From Enterococcus sp. 9D6_DIV0238 (GTDB lineage: Bacteria; Bacillota; Bacilli; Lactobacillales; Enterococcaceae), in NCBI RefSeq assembly GCF_002174455.2, contig NZ_CP147246.1:1763501-1827500 (forward strand): a stretch of 64,000 nt of DNA. The letters run 5' to 3'. Both the position numbers and the translations under genes were made by a program. Positions within the stretch are counted from its first letter, which is position 1. Every line of letters begins with the position of its first letter. Below the pieces are notes generated by a model. That model was not told where the DNA came from and searched no databases. It saw only the letters and a list, made by a program, of their open reading frames with translations. Below, piece after piece: positions 37,256-46,903 of the stretch.

Positions 37256-38908
37256 TTACTCTTCAATATATGCCCATTTGAAATCATATTTTGCTCCAGT
37301 TGAATGGTACACAACATCTTTGATTTTTTCAGAACGTAAGCGTGCTTCTGCTTTTTGATACAATGGGATAACGCCCTTATCATCCATGATCGTTTTTTCA
37401 GCGTTTAACAGATCTTGCCAACGTGCTTCTGGATTGTTTGCATTTGTTGTCGCAGCGCTATTCACTAATTTATCATATTCAGAATTTGAATAATGTCCTC
37501 TATTATAGGCATTTCCTGTAACAAATAAATCTAAGAAGCTGCTTGGATCTGCATAATCCGCTCCCCATGCACTCACTGCAATTTCAAAGTCTCCTTTATT
37601 TGAGCGATCTAATCGTACAGAAAATGGTACAGGGCTGACAGACACTTTTAAGCCATCTAAGGTTTCAGATAATGAACCTTGTAGATATTCAGCCATTTTC
37701 TTCGCATTATCAGTATCATCGATCAATAAATCAACAGATAACGTAGAAATACCTAATTCATCTTTGGCTTTTTTCCACGATTCTTTTGCTTTGTCAACAT
37801 CGTAGACAATATCATTTCCAGATTCTTTGGCAAAGTCTTCATCTGTTTTTGGATCAGCAGCTAAGCCTGCAGGTACTAGACCTTCTGGGACAGTAGAACC
37901 GTTTGCTAAAATTTGATCCACTAATGCTTTACGATCGATTGCATAAGATAAAGCTTTACGCAGATTTGCATTGCGATATGGTGAATTTTCTTCAATTTGG
38001 TTCGGTTCAAGATAGAATGTCGATGCGGCTTTTAAGGTAATGAAGTTTGGATCACTCTTCATTTGTTGCGCTAATTCACCTGACAATGGTACATCATCTG
38101 CTTGACCGTCTTGGAATAAGTTCAATGATGTCGGTGCTTCTTTTACGACATCGATCGTTACTTTGTCTAACTTGACTGTGTCTTTATCCCAGTATTTGTC
38201 ATTTTTTGTATAAGACCAATTTGTATCTGTTCCAGGTCCGTCAAAATCAGTCAAAGTAAATGGTCCGTTATACACTGCTTTATCGCTATCAGTTGTATAA
38301 TCTTTACCATATTTTTCAACGATATCTTGTCTTTGCGGTAAAAATGATGGGAATGCTAATAGATAGTCAAAAAATGGAGTAGCTTGTTCTAATGTGATTT
38401 CCAGTTCATAATCACCAATTGCTTTGATTCCAAGTTCTTCTTTTTTCATTTCGCCTTTGGAGATTTTTTCAGCATTTTTTACAGAGTTAAACATGTAAGC
38501 ATATTCTGAACCAGTTGCTGGATCAACCGTTCTTTGCCAGCCATATACATAGTCTTCAGCTTTTACAGGTTTGTCATCTGTCCATTTCGCATCTTCTCTT
38601 AATTTGATCTTATATGTTAGTCCATCTTCACTAACTTCTGCTTTTTCAGCAGCCCCAGCTGGTTGTGGCTTGCTGTCTTTATCTAAGCGGTAAATTCCTT
38701 CATACACATTATTCAATGCGACAAAACTTACTTCGTCCGTTGCTAATGAAGGATCTGCACTAGGCATTTCTTGTCTCTCAACTAAACGAAATACCTTTTC
38801 TTCTCCGCTTACACCACCATCGGCATTTTTTGAGCCTCCGCCGCAAGCAGCTAATGTAATACTTGATAAAGCAACTAAACCTAGAAAAGCGCTTTTCTTT
38901 AATTGCAT
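37256..38908 (-). CDS. Peptide ABC transporter substrate-binding lipoprotein (OppA-like)
   Basis: The 550-residue extracellular receptor belongs to solute-binding family 5. The signal peptide ends in the lipobox LAAC with Cys22 as the lipid-attachment site, and a Gly/Ser/Asn linker follows. The family blocks NVYEGIYRLDKD, YVYGWQRTVDP and GADYADPSSFLDLF are present. It is a full-length paralogue of the gene cut by the left edge (1-1472). It stands alone with its own terminator, so the permease and ATPase must be encoded elsewhere. Confidence 0.95.
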   Translation of the reverse strand: MQLKKSAFLGLVALSSITLAACGGGSKNADGGVSGEEKVFRLVERQEMPSADPSLATDEVSFVALNNVYEGIYRLDKDSKPQPAGAAEKAEVSEDGLTYKIKLREDAKWTDDKPVKAEDYVYGWQRTVDPATGSEYAYMFNSVKNAEKISKGEMKKEELGIKAIGDYELEITLEQATPFFDYLLAFPSFLPQRQDIVEKYGKDYTTDSDKAVYNGPFTLTDFDGPGTDTNWSYTKNDKYWDKDTVKLDKVTIDVVKEAPTSLNLFQDGQADDVPLSGELAQQMKSDPNFITLKAASTFYLEPNQIEENSPYRNANLRKALSYAIDRKALVDQILANGSTVPEGLVPAGLAADPKTDEDFAKESGNDIVYDVDKAKESWKKAKDELGISTLSVDLLIDDTDNAKKMAEYLQGSLSETLDGLKVSVSPVPFSVRLDRSNKGDFEIAVSAWGADYADPSSFLDLFVTGNAYNRGHYSNSEYDKLVNSAATTNANNPEARWQDLLNAEKTIMDDKGVIPLYQKAEARLRSEKIKDVVYHSTGAKYDFKWAYIEE

Positions 38909-39098
38909 AGTAAAAAACCCCCAGTTTTAATAAAATTCTATAAAGAATATAGCAAAGTAATAGGCTTATAGCAATTAAAACACTGCGGCTAGTTTAGTAA
39001 AAATATCCTGAATTTTTTCTCATTTATTTTACAAAAAAAGGGTGAAAATATAGCCAAAAAGCCATTTTATGTACTTGAAAAAAATTAGGGGAAGACAC

Positions 39099-39136
39099 AA
39101 AAAGAAACAGCCTGCTTATAAGCGCTGGCTGTTTCT
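39099..39136 (-). terminator. Terminator after rny
   Basis: AGAAACAGCC pairs perfectly with GGCTGTTTCT around a 14-base loop and is followed by TTTTT on the minus strand, 10 bases beyond the rny stop codon. Confidence 0.85.
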
Positions 39137-39145
39137 GTTCTTTTT

Positions 39146-40702
39146 TTATTTTGCGTAATCTACTGCACGCGTTTCACGGATGACCGTCACTTTGATATGA
39201 CCCGGATAATCTAGATCATCTTCGATTTTCTTACGAATATCCCGCACTAAGCGTACAGCTTCTAAATCATTGATTTCATCTGGTTTGACCATTACTCGCA
39301 CTTCACGACCAGCTTGTACAGCAAAACTAGATTCAACACCTTCAAATCCATTAGAAATATTTTCTAAGTTTTCTAGGCGGCGGATATAGTTTTCCATAGA
39401 TTCACTACGAGCTCCTGGTCTAGCAGCTGACAATGCATCTGCAGCCGCTACTAAAACAGAAATGACTGACGTTGCTTCCACATCGCCATGATGAGATGCA
39501 ATCGCATTGATAACCGTCGCATTTTCTTTATACTTAGCAGCTAACTCTGCACCGATCTCTACGTGAGATCCTTCGATTTCGTGATCCAACGCTTTACCGA
39601 TATCATGCAGCAAACCTGCACGTTTCGCTAATTGGACATCTTCACCGATCTCTGCCGCCAATACACCAGTTAATTTAGCCACTTCGATCGAGTGGTTCAA
39701 TACGTTTTGTCCGTAACTTGTACGGAAACGTAAACGACCTAAAATTTTGATCAAGTCCGGATGAAGTGTATGCGCCCCAACTTCAAAGGCAGCCTGCTCT
39801 CCGTATTCACGAATTCGTTCATCCATTTCTTTACGTGACTTTTCAACCATTTCTTCAATACGAGCTGGGTGAATTCGTCCATCTTGAATCAATTTCTCCA
39901 AGGTCATCCGAGCAATCTCTCTTCTGATTGGATCAAACCCTGACAGCACCACTGCTTCTGGTGTATCATCGATAATCAAATCAATTCCTGTCAACGTTTC
40001 TAAGGTACGAATATTACGGCCTTCACGACCAATGATCCTACCTTTCATCTCATCATTTGGTAAACTAACCACAGAAACTGTGGTTTCAGAAACCGAGTCA
40101 GCTGCACAACGTTGAATCGCTAATGAAAGTAAGTTTTTAGCTTTACGATCAGACTCTTCTTTCGCACGTTGCTCTGATTCCTTAACCATAACAGTTAATT
40201 CATGACTTAGCTCTTCTTCGGTAGATTTCATGATGATATCTTTTGCTTCATCTTTCGATAGTGAAGCAATACGTTCTATTTCTTGGTGTTGCTTTTCAAC
40301 TAGTTCTTCTACATCTTTTTCTCGCTCATCAATTAATTGCTGTCTAGCACCAAGTTTCTCTTCTTTTTCTTCCAGTGAGTTTTCACGTTTTTCAAGAGAG
40401 TCATCTTTTCTATCTAAGTTTTGCTCTCTTTGTAATAAACGATTTTCTTGAGATTTCAGTTCTAATTTGCTTTCTTTCAACTCACTTTCAATTTCTGACC
40501 GATACTTCTGGTTTTCTTCCTTAGCTTCTAATAAAGCTTCCTTTTTCAGAGTTTCCGCTTCTTTATTGGCACTTTCAATAATGCCTGCAGCAGAAGACTT
40601 TGCACCATCTATAGCCTTTTCATGACGCGATTTTGCAACGACTAACCCTAAACCCAGACCGACAATTAAACCGACGATAGCGAGGAGAATTTGTAAACCC
40701 AT
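39146..40702 (-). CDS. rny: Ribonuclease Y
   Basis: RNase Y is the membrane-bound endoribonuclease that starts mRNA decay in many Bacillota. The product has an N-terminal transmembrane helix ([20 protein letters not shown]), a long charged coiled coil (about residues 30-190), a KH domain ([19 protein letters not shown]) and an HD domain (LLHDIGKA, then ASHHGD). The ATG at 40702 has GGAGGTG upstream; the frame extends three codons to a GTG. It has its own strong promoter (40814-40842). In Bacillus the next gene is ymdB, which is 18 kb away here. Confidence 0.97.
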   Translation of the reverse strand: MGLQILLAIVGLIVGLGLGLVVAKSRHEKAIDGAKSSAAGIIESANKEAETLKKEALLEAKEENQKYRSEIESELKESKLELKSQENRLLQREQNLDRKDDSLEKRENSLEEKEEKLGARQQLIDEREKDVEELVEKQHQEIERIASLSKDEAKDIIMKSTEEELSHELTVMVKESEQRAKEESDRKAKNLLSLAIQRCAADSVSETTVSVVSLPNDEMKGRIIGREGRNIRTLETLTGIDLIIDDTPEAVVLSGFDPIRREIARMTLEKLIQDGRIHPARIEEMVEKSRKEMDERIREYGEQAAFEVGAHTLHPDLIKILGRLRFRTSYGQNVLNHSIEVAKLTGVLAAEIGEDVQLAKRAGLLHDIGKALDHEIEGSHVEIGAELAAKYKENATVINAIASHHGDVEATSVISVLVAAADALSAARPGARSESMENYIRRLENLENISNGFEGVESSFAVQAGREVRVMVKPDEINDLEAVRLVRDIRKKIEDDLDYPGHIKVTVIRETRAVDYAK

Positions 40703-40813
40703 TGTTTCCACCTCCGTACTATCTTCAAATTTTCAATATTCATGTAGTTTTCTGATAAACCATAATCAATTATCAATATGCCTACTTGCATACGTGTAGT
40801 TATACACAACTTT

Positions 40814-40842
40814 ATTCTAATGTTTGTGCACCAGTGTGTCAA
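40814..40842 (-). promoter_or_regulatory. Promoter of rny
   Basis: On the minus strand TTGACA and TAGAAT are separated by exactly 17 bases. It lies about 115 bases upstream of the rny start and just downstream of the recA terminator. Confidence 0.8.
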
Positions 40843-40906
40843 CTTAAAAAAGCCCTTTCCTAATCGAAAGAGCTTTGTTCCAATCAAGAAATTAGCTAAG
40901 GGAAAA

Positions 40907-40953
40907 AAACAAACTGTAAAAAAGCAATCACAGCTCTTTTACAGTTTGTTTTT
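40907..40953 (-). terminator. Terminator after recA
   Basis: ACAAACTGTAAAA pairs with TTTTACAGTTTGT, and T-runs follow on both sides. It is 10 bases from the recA stop codon. Confidence 0.85.
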
Positions 40954-40962
40954 TTCTAGTTT

Positions 40963-42012
40963 CTATTCTTCATCAAGCGGTAATTCTTCTTGACCTTCTT
41001 CTACTTCAACAACGGCTGTACCGTCGCCGATACCATAAGCATCACGTACACGCTTAGAGACTTCTTCAACCATTTCTGGATGCTCAAGCATATAGACTTT
41101 CACATTCTCACGGCCTTGTCCGATACGTTCTTCTTTGTAGCTGTACCATGCGCCGCTCTTGTCTATGATATCTTTTTCAACAGCCATATCAAGAAGTTCA
41201 CCTTCTTGAGAAATCCCTTGACCATACATGATATCAACTTCAGCCACCTTGAATGGTGGTGCAACTTTATTCTTGACTACTTTTATTTTCGTACGGTTAC
41301 CAACGATATCTGTTCCTTGCTTCAATTGTTCCGCACGTCTTACTTCCAGACGAACAGTCGCATAGAATTTCAACGCACGGCCGCCAGGAGTCGTTTCAGG
41401 ATTACCAAACATCACTCCGACTTTTTCACGGATTTGGTTGATGAAAATAGCAATCGTCTTCGTCTTGTTGATAGAGCCTGAAAGCTTACGCAATGCTTGT
41501 GACATCAAACGTGCCTGCAAACCAACGTGACTTGCACCCATTTCCCCGTCGATTTCCGCACGAGGAACAAGAGCCGCTACTGAGTCGATAACAACAATAT
41601 CGATCGCGCCACTGGAAACTAAAGCATCCGCGATTTCCAATCCTTGCTCTCCAGTATCTGGTTGTGAAAGTAATAATTCATCGATATTTACGCCTAATTT
41701 TTGTGCATATTGCGGATCTAAAGCATGTTCAGCATCGATAAAAGCAGCTGTGCCGCCTTGTTTTTGTACAGAAGCAATCGCATGCAGTGCTACAGTCGTC
41801 TTACCTGAGCTCTCTGGTCCGTATACTTCAACGATCCGGCCGCGAGGATAGCCACCGACACCTAATGCAACGTCTAACGCTAATGAACCGCTGGGAATCG
41901 TAGAAACCTGCTGGTCTACTTTCTCCCCTAATTTCATTACTGAACCTTTACCAAAGTTCTTTTCGATTTTTTTTAGTGCGGCATCTAAGGCCACTTTACG
42001 ATCATCTGCCAA
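40963..42012 (-). CDS. recA: Recombinase RecA
   Basis: RecA catalyses strand exchange and triggers LexA self-cleavage. The Walker A motif GPESSGKTT, the block [21 protein letters not shown] (loop L2 region) and the acidic C-terminal tail ([12 protein letters not shown]) are typical. The length of 349 residues is normal. A consensus promoter (42064-42092) and an SOS box (42101-42114) lie in the 114-bp gap to cinA, so recA is transcribed on its own under LexA control. Confidence 0.98.
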   Translation of the reverse strand: MADDRKVALDAALKKIEKNFGKGSVMKLGEKVDQQVSTIPSGSLALDVALGVGGYPRGRIVEVYGPESSGKTTVALHAIASVQKQGGTAAFIDAEHALDPQYAQKLGVNIDELLLSQPDTGEQGLEIADALVSSGAIDIVVIDSVAALVPRAEIDGEMGASHVGLQARLMSQALRKLSGSINKTKTIAIFINQIREKVGVMFGNPETTPGGRALKFYATVRLEVRRAEQLKQGTDIVGNRTKIKVVKNKVAPPFKVAEVDIMYGQGISQEGELLDMAVEKDIIDKSGAWYSYKEERIGQGRENVKVYMLEHPEMVEEVSKRVRDAYGIGDGTAVVEVEEGQEELPLDEE

Positions 42013-42063
42013 TCGATAATCCTCCTTATATATAAACGATTTAAGTTCCTTTTCAATAAATAT

Positions 42064-42092
42064 ATCATAACTGGTTTATTTAGAAAAAGCAA
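42064..42092 (-). promoter_or_regulatory. Promoter of recA
   Basis: On the minus strand TTGCTT and TATGAT are separated by 17 bases, about 52 bases upstream of the recA start codon. Confidence 0.8.
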
Positions 42093-42100
42093 GAGAAAAA

Positions 42101-42114
42101 CGAACAAACGTTCA
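42101..42114. promoter_or_regulatory. LexA (SOS) box upstream of recA
   Basis: CGAACAAACGTTCA matches the Gram-positive SOS consensus CGAACRNRYGTTYG at 13 of 14 bases. It lies just upstream of the -35 of the recA promoter. Confidence 0.85.
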
Positions 42115-42126
42115 CCTTTTTTATTT

Positions 42127-43368
42127 TTACTTATCAACAGCCCTGCGAACCATATCCAAACCTTTCATTACAGCACTTCGACGGATGTACCGTCTGTCTC
42201 TGGTAAAATGCTGAAGCTCTGCAATCGTTGGTTTGCCCTTTTCCGCCAATCCAATCCAAACGGTTCCAGCTGGATGTCCTTCCAATTCGTCAGGTCCTGC
42301 GACTCCAGTAAATGAAACAGCAAAGTCAGCTCCACTTAATATTCGTGCTTGCTCAGCCATCGCAATGGCACAGAATTCACTCACTACCCCTTCCTTCTCT
42401 AATAAAATCGGATCGATCCCTAAGAAAGCCTCTTTCGTCTGCTCAGAATAGGTCACAAATCCTCCTTTAAAAACTTCGGAGACTCCCGGAACATCTCCTA
42501 GCGTACTTTGAAAAAGTCCAGCCGTTAAACTTTCAGCTGCGGAGACAGTTTTCCCAGCTTTTTTTAGCTGTTCGACTGTTACTTCTACCAAGCTATTCTC
42601 ATCCCCATAACCGTAAAAGTAGTCCCCTACTTGCGATAGAATCTTAGCTTCAAGCTGATCCAGCAGCAGTTCTCCTTCTCCATGATCCGCCACTTTTGCT
42701 GTCAAACGTAAAGTCACTTCATTCGGCTTAGCATATGGAGCAATAGTCGGGTTACTTTGATGATCGATCAACTCTTTCAATTCTGTGACTAGCTGAGATT
42801 CACCGATACCATAGAATCTAAGAACCCTTGATAGTAACTCTTCCTTCTGCGGAAAAAGTTCTTCTAATAGAGGACGGGCGTTTTTCTTAAACATCGGCTT
42901 CAATTCATTCGGAGGTCCCGGTAAAAGTAAATATGTCGTATCATTTTCTGTCACTAGCGTTCCTACAGCTAATCCAGCGGGATTTTGAATCGCTCTGCCG
43001 CCTTCGATCATTAAGGTTTGCCGTAGATTATTCTCTGTCATCTTATTTTTCGAAAAACTAAAATAGTCGTTCAACTGCTCCAATGCTTGCTCGTCTTGAA
43101 TCAACGAGTGGTGGATGTGAGCTGCAACAGTATCCTTCGTCAAGTCATCATCGGTCGGTCCTAATCCACCGCATAAAACAATTAAATCACTCCGATCTTG
43201 TGCCTGTGTCAACAACTCATCTAATCGTACCGGATTATCGCCTACGACAGTATGATAATAGACTTCGATCCCTAAAACTGCTAATTCTTCTGATAAAAAT
43301 GTTGCATTCGTATTCACGACTTGTCCTAGTAGTAGCTCTGTACCAACTGCAATGATCTCTGCTTTCAT
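42127..43368 (-). CDS. cinA: CinA-family protein (competence/damage-inducible)
   Basis: CinA combines an N-terminal molybdopterin-binding-like domain (COG1058 pyrophosphatase; [25 protein letters not shown]) with a C-terminal nicotinamide mononucleotide deamidase domain (Pnc[32 protein letters not shown]). The ATG at 43368 has GAAGGGG upstream; the frame extends 10 codons further without a ribosome site. It precedes recA in the usual Bacillota order, but the recA promoter lies between them. Confidence 0.95.
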   Translation of the reverse strand: MKAEIIAVGTELLLGQVVNTNATFLSEELAVLGIEVYYHTVVGDNPVRLDELLTQAQDRSDLIVLCGGLGPTDDDLTKDTVAAHIHHSLIQDEQALEQLNDYFSFSKNKMTENNLRQTLMIEGGRAIQNPAGLAVGTLVTENDTTYLLLPGPPNELKPMFKKNARPLLEELFPQKEELLSRVLRFYGIGESQLVTELKELIDHQSNPTIAPYAKPNEVTLRLTAKVADHGEGELLLDQLEAKILSQVGDYFYGYGDENSLVEVTVEQLKKAGKTVSAAESLTAGLFQSTLGDVPGVSEVFKGGFVTYSEQTKEAFLGIDPILLEKEGVVSEFCAIAMAEQARILSGADFAVSFTGVAGPDELEGHPAGTVWIGLAEKGKPTIAELQHFTRDRRYIRRSAVMKGLDMVRRAVDK

Positions 43369-43543
43369 TTTTTTCCCCTTCTCTGTTAAAATACGCAATT
43401 CATTCTGTTTTCATTTTAGCATAAGAATTTTTTTTATTGCCGATAAATGTCTTTGTTTTTTATTTATAGTGATATGATTCCAGTCTTATATTTTAAAATA
43501 TGATACAATTTGTTTATACATAAAAAGGAGGAATAATGAAACT

Positions 43544-44701
43544 ATGAGTGCAATTATTGTTTTAGTAGGTATTTTGGGGATTATTACAGGAAGCGTTTTA
43601 TCGATCAAAGCAGTCATTCAGCGAAAACAAAAGCAAAAACCATTGATTTTAACTGGTATTAGTCTACTTTTATTTATTGTAGGAATCATTCTAACACCAT
43701 CTTCACCTACTCTGGAATTTGACGAAGCATCACTTAAAACAAATGACAAAGGAATCGCTACAGTCACAGGGAAAACAAATAAAAACAGCGAGCTTAGTGT
43801 AGATGGAGAAGAAATTGCTACCAAAGACGGTTCTTTCAGTTACAAAGTCAACTTAACGAACGATGAAGCTCAAAAAATCACCTTTACAGCCACGCTTGGA
43901 GATAAAGAAACAGAAGAAGCTGTCACTGTCATTCCGTCAAAAGAGTTCGTTGCATTTTTGAATAAAGAAAAAAAGGCACAGGATACGATAGAGCAAGCCG
44001 AAGCGGCTCTCGCTTTAGCAGAGAAAAATCCAACGCAAAAAAACTATGATGAAGCAGCAACATTAGTCACTTCTCTAACACGAGAGGATCTTACAAAACG
44101 CTTAGCGATCGTTAAAGAAAACGTCCCTATTTATGTAGCTGTTGAGCTTGCCGAAACCAAACAAACTAAAGAACAGCTTGATTCTGCCACTGCCTTAGTA
44201 GATAAGGCTACATTAAATAAAGATTCTTTATTAAAACGTTTAGAGACTGTTCAACAAAAAATCACTGAAAAAGAGCGCACTGAAAGCTTAATTGCGGCAG
44301 CACGAACTGCTGTTGAAAAAGCTGAGCAAGAGCCGACCGATGCACATTATGAGCAGGCTATCACTAGGATCAACGAGTTGCCTAGCGGAAATAAGGATCT
44401 AAGTAATCGAGCTAGCGGCGTTAAACGAACACTGGATGCACAAAAAGAAGAAGCAAAAAAAGTTGCTGAAGCGCAGAAAAAAGCAGAGGAGCAAGCCGCT
44501 GCTGAAGCACAACAAGCAGCTGCAGCAGCGCAAGCACCAGAAGCACCTGCACCAGACACTCAAGGTGTTCAACAAATGGTTTTAGTTACACCAACTGGAG
44601 AAAAATACCATGCACGAAAATGCGGGAATGGCACATACACTCCTGATACATTAGAAAATGCCACAGCACGTGGTTTAACTCCTTGTTCTAAATGTTATTA
44701 A
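43544..44701 (+). CDS. Membrane-anchored helical protein with C-terminal YHxxxC metal-site-like domain
   Basis: The 385-residue protein has two transmembrane helices at the N-terminus (about residues 3-22 and 33-51), a small beta domain (about 55-130), a helical, Ala/Glu/Lys-rich middle with repeated units (about 140-320) and an Ala/Pro-rich stretch. The C-terminal 38 residues contain KYHARKCGNGTYT and TPCSKCY, a pattern seen at the end of extracellular nucleases and other secreted proteins and likely to bind a metal through His and three Cys. AAGGAGG lies 12 bases upstream; a 3-codon ATG-AAA-CTA frame ends in the overlap ATGA with this start. I do not recognise the full protein. Confidence 0.75.
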   Translation: MSAIIVLVGILGIITGSVLSIKAVIQRKQKQKPLILTGISLLLFIVGIILTPSSPTLEFDEASLKTNDKGIATVTGKTNKNSELSVDGEEIATKDGSFSYKVNLTNDEAQKITFTATLGDKETEEAVTVIPSKEFVAFLNKEKKAQDTIEQAEAALALAEKNPTQKNYDEAATLVTSLTREDLTKRLAIVKENVPIYVAVELAETKQTKEQLDSATALVDKATLNKDSLLKRLETVQQKITEKERTESLIAAARTAVEKAEQEPTDAHYEQAITRINELPSGNKDLSNRASGVKRTLDAQKEEAKKVAEAQKKAEEQAAAEAQQAAAAAQAPEAPAPDTQGVQQMVLVTPTGEKYHARKCGNGTYTPDTLENATARGLTPCSKCY

Positions 44702-44702
44702 A

Positions 44703-44746
44703 AAAAACACGTCTTTCAAAGCTAGCAGCTTCGAAAGACGTGTTTT
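44703..44746. terminator. Bidirectional terminator between convergent genes
   Basis: AAAACACGTCTTTC pairs with GAAAGACGTGTTTT, with an inner AGCT/AGCT stem. It lies between the stop codons of the YHxxxC protein and the TraX-like protein. Confidence 0.85.
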
Positions 44747-44750
44747 ACTA

Positions 44751-45539
44751 TTAATGTGTGTATATATAGGCGGAAATCAAATACAAAATCCAAATATGCA
44801 GCGGGTAGAAGAAATAGAAGAAATTCCGCATTTCTTTACCTTTCTCACCATTGAATAAGGCAATCGGGATAACCGCAAAAATCATCATCCATTGTGTCGA
44901 TCCCTGAACAAAGAAAAATACCGCTACCAGGCTAATCAATAAACATTGAAGCCAACGCTGTTTTCTCGCTATGTACATCAGAGGAATCAATAATACTAGG
45001 AAGCTATTTTCTGTAAAAAGTAGTGCAGGAATAAAATTGCTAGCCCACACAGCAACAAACATTGTAGCTGTATTTCCCATCAATGCAAACAAAATGAACG
45101 ATGTCACTATTGGGAATAAAAGTAACACAATACCCAAAATTAATTTGCTGATTTTTTTACCGGAAATCCCCTCTGACAACTTATCAATCCCATACATCAT
45201 CAAAGCCCCAGTCAAAAGATCTCGAAAAATATTGTTCATTAATTGGACTTCTTCATATCCTACTTTCATTTGTAAAACGTAACTTCCTAAAGCCATAATG
45301 ATCATTCCAAGGTATAGGCGCAGCATGTATTTTTCTTTGCTTCTCGTGTGACTAAACCCTACAACACTGACAAAAAAGAATAACGTAGCGACTGGTCGAC
45401 CAAACCAATCTAACCAATTGGGCGCCCCCATCGGCACAAACATTTGATGGATATGATCTATAAACATAAGAATAATTCCTAAAATTTTCAAATCAAACGT
45501 TGAAAACCCTCTAAACTTACCTATTTCAAATCGTTCCAT
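44751..45539 (-). CDS. TraX-like integral membrane protein
   Basis: The 262-residue polytopic membrane protein starts with FSTFDLKILGIILMFIDHIHQMF, the signature of the TraX family (named after the F-pilin acetylase). Chromosomal homologues in Bacillota are usually of unknown role, perhaps acyl transfer to a surface molecule. About eight hydrophobic helices are visible. No pilus or conjugation genes are near. Confidence 0.8.
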   Translation of the reverse strand: MERFEIGKFRGFSTFDLKILGIILMFIDHIHQMFVPMGAPNWLDWFGRPVATLFFFVSVVGFSHTRSKEKYMLRLYLGMIIMALGSYVLQMKVGYEEVQLMNNIFRDLLTGALMMYGIDKLSEGISGKKISKLILGIVLLLFPIVTSFILFALMGNTATMFVAVWASNFIPALLFTENSFLVLLIPLMYIARKQRWLQCLLISLVAVFFFVQGSTQWMMIFAVIPIALFNGEKGKEMRNFFYFFYPLHIWILYLISAYIYTH

Positions 45540-45645
45540 TTTTATATCCTCCTTAACTATTCACCTACTACAGTATAAAGGAGAATTTCTCGATACGCCT
45601 TGACTTAAACTTTCAATCAACTATCATTTTTGTCATGCTATATTA

Positions 45646-45684
45646 CAAAAAACACTTGGACAAAAGTGATGCATTCTGTCCAAG
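45646..45684 (-). terminator. Terminator after the ywnB-like gene
   Basis: CTTGGAC pairs with GTCCAAG, followed by TGTTTTTTG on the minus strand. Confidence 0.75.
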
Positions 45685-45699
45685 CCCTAAATCAATATG

Positions 45700-46323
45700 T
45701 TATTGATGCACACTAAATCGTTGTTCGGGATGCGCATTATTTTGAATTTCATCGACCATCGCAATCGCATAATCTGCATAAGAAATATAGCTTTTACCAG
45801 CGGCATCTGTTTCTAGTTCTTCACCTGCAGCGACATATTTTCCTGTTTTCGGTCCTTCTGCATCAAACTCAGCAGCTGGGCTGATATAAGTCCAATGAAT
45901 ATTTTTAGCTTCTTTTAGCAAATCCAGTCCTTTGCCCATCGCTGTAGCCAATGGTTTAAATGCTTCTGGGAAGTCTGGTGTTTCACTTAGACGCATCGTA
46001 TGTGCTTGATCAACGTATAAGCTTCCAGCTCCGCCAACGACTAGTAAACGAGTATTTAGACCTTTCAAGATGTCGATCAAGTGCTGTGTGGAGCCAGTAA
46101 ATTCACTCACATCGCCCCAAAAGCCTAATGCACTGACTAATACATCAAACTCCTTGATGTCTGATGCTGTTAATTGGTAAACATCTTTTTCAATCACAGG
46201 CGTTCCATCTGTGATTTTTTCTTTAGCACGAACAATTGCAGTTACTTCTATCCCTCTTTTTTTCGCTTCTGCTAAAATGGCTGAACCTGCTTTTCCGTTT
46301 GCTCCTAAAATTGCTACTTTCAT
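45700..46323 (-). CDS. NAD(P)-binding oxidoreductase, YwnB-like
   Basis: The 207-residue protein is an atypical short-chain dehydrogenase/NmrA-like fold. The nucleotide-binding motif is ILGANGKAGSAIL at the N-terminus. It resembles B. subtilis YwnB, and, as in Bacillus, it sits next to a YwnA-type Rrf2 regulator. The substrate is not known. A TGTTACATTTAA motif (46358-46369) lies about 35 bases upstream of the start and recurs before the regulator gene. Confidence 0.82.
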   Translation of the reverse strand: MKVAILGANGKAGSAILAEAKKRGIEVTAIVRAKEKITDGTPVIEKDVYQLTASDIKEFDVLVSALGFWGDVSEFTGSTQHLIDILKGLNTRLLVVGGAGSLYVDQAHTMRLSETPDFPEAFKPLATAMGKGLDLLKEAKNIHWTYISPAAEFDAEGPKTGKYVAAGEELETDAAGKSYISYADYAIAMVDEIQNNAHPEQRFSVHQ

Positions 46324-46357
46324 GTTTGTTCTTCCTTTCTTTTAATGAAACTTTTCT

Positions 46358-46369
46358 TGTTACATTTAA
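46358..46369. promoter_or_regulatory. Candidate operator of the Rrf2 regulator, copy before the ywnB-like gene
   Basis: TGTTACATTTAA occurs here and identically at 46846-46857 before the regulator gene, at a similar distance from each start codon. Confidence 0.45.
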
Positions 46370-46381
46370 TAGTAAAAAGAG

Positions 46382-46401
46382 AAGAGACCCTTTTGTCTCT
46401 T
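46382..46401 (-). terminator. Terminator at the end of the Rrf2 regulator gene
   Basis: AAGAGAC pairs with GTCTCTT around a 6-base loop, and a TTTTT stretch follows on the minus strand after TCTC. The stem overlaps the stop codon. Confidence 0.5.
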
Positions 46402-46813
46402 ACTGCTTTATTTGATGGATGACATCAGATAACGGAATCTCTTTTAATTCTTTTTCCATACGTTCTTGTACTTTACTGTATTGTTCTTCTAATGCTGCTT
46501 GAATATTCGCTCCTACCAGACAATCCGGGTTTGGATTTTGATGGATATTGAATACTTCATGTTCTAATTCCACCGCTTCATAAATGTCATAAAGAGAAAT
46601 ATCTTCCGGTTTCTTCAATAAATAAGTTTGTGTTGCGCCTCTGCTTGTGTGGATCAGCCCGGCTTTTTTCAGCTTGCTCATCAAGCGTCTGACAACTACC
46701 GGATTCGTATTTACGCTTGCCGCAATCAGTTCAGAGTTCACTTGATCTGGTGGTCCAATTTCGATCAGGCTTAGGATATGGATCGCAACACTTAATTTTG
46801 TCGACATGGCCAT
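46400..46813 (-). CDS. Rrf2-family regulator, YwnA-like
   Basis: The protein is a small winged-helix regulator. The strong block VNTNPVVVRRLMSKLKKAG and the later HQNPNPDCLVG match B. subtilis YwnA, which has no iron-sulfur cluster-binding cysteine triad; here too only one Cys is seen. I choose the ATG at 46813, which has GGAGTG upstream; the frame is open three codons further to a GTG. Inverted GTAAC/GTTAC sequences (46835-46851) lie in its promoter and suggest autoregulation. Confidence 0.85.
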   Translation of the reverse strand: MAMSTKLSVAIHILSLIEIGPPDQVNSELIAASVNTNPVVVRRLMSKLKKAGLIHTSRGATQTYLLKKPEDISLYDIYEAVELEHEVFNIHQNPNPDCLVGANIQAALEEQYSKVQERMEKELKEIPLSDVIHQIKQ

Positions 46814-46834
46814 GTCTATCACTCCAATTTAAAA

Positions 46835-46857
46835 GTAACTATTTATGTTACATTTAA
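46835..46857. promoter_or_regulatory. Candidate operator of the Rrf2 regulator, copy before its own gene
   Basis: GTAAC-N7-GTTAC forms an inverted repeat, and its right half is part of TGTTACATTTAA, which is repeated at 46358-46369. Confidence 0.45.
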
Positions 46858-46903
46858 AGTTTACTGCGTTTATTATTGAAAGTCAATAATAAAATTCGAT
46901 TTT

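Noticed and set aside
40990..41481. Plus-strand 163-residue frame opposite recA
   Set aside because: It is the antisense shadow of recA; the conserved RecA protein explains the sequence.
44751..45539. Part of a conjugative element because of the TraX-like protein
   Set aside because: TraX-like proteins are common on Bacillota chromosomes, and no other transfer gene is present.
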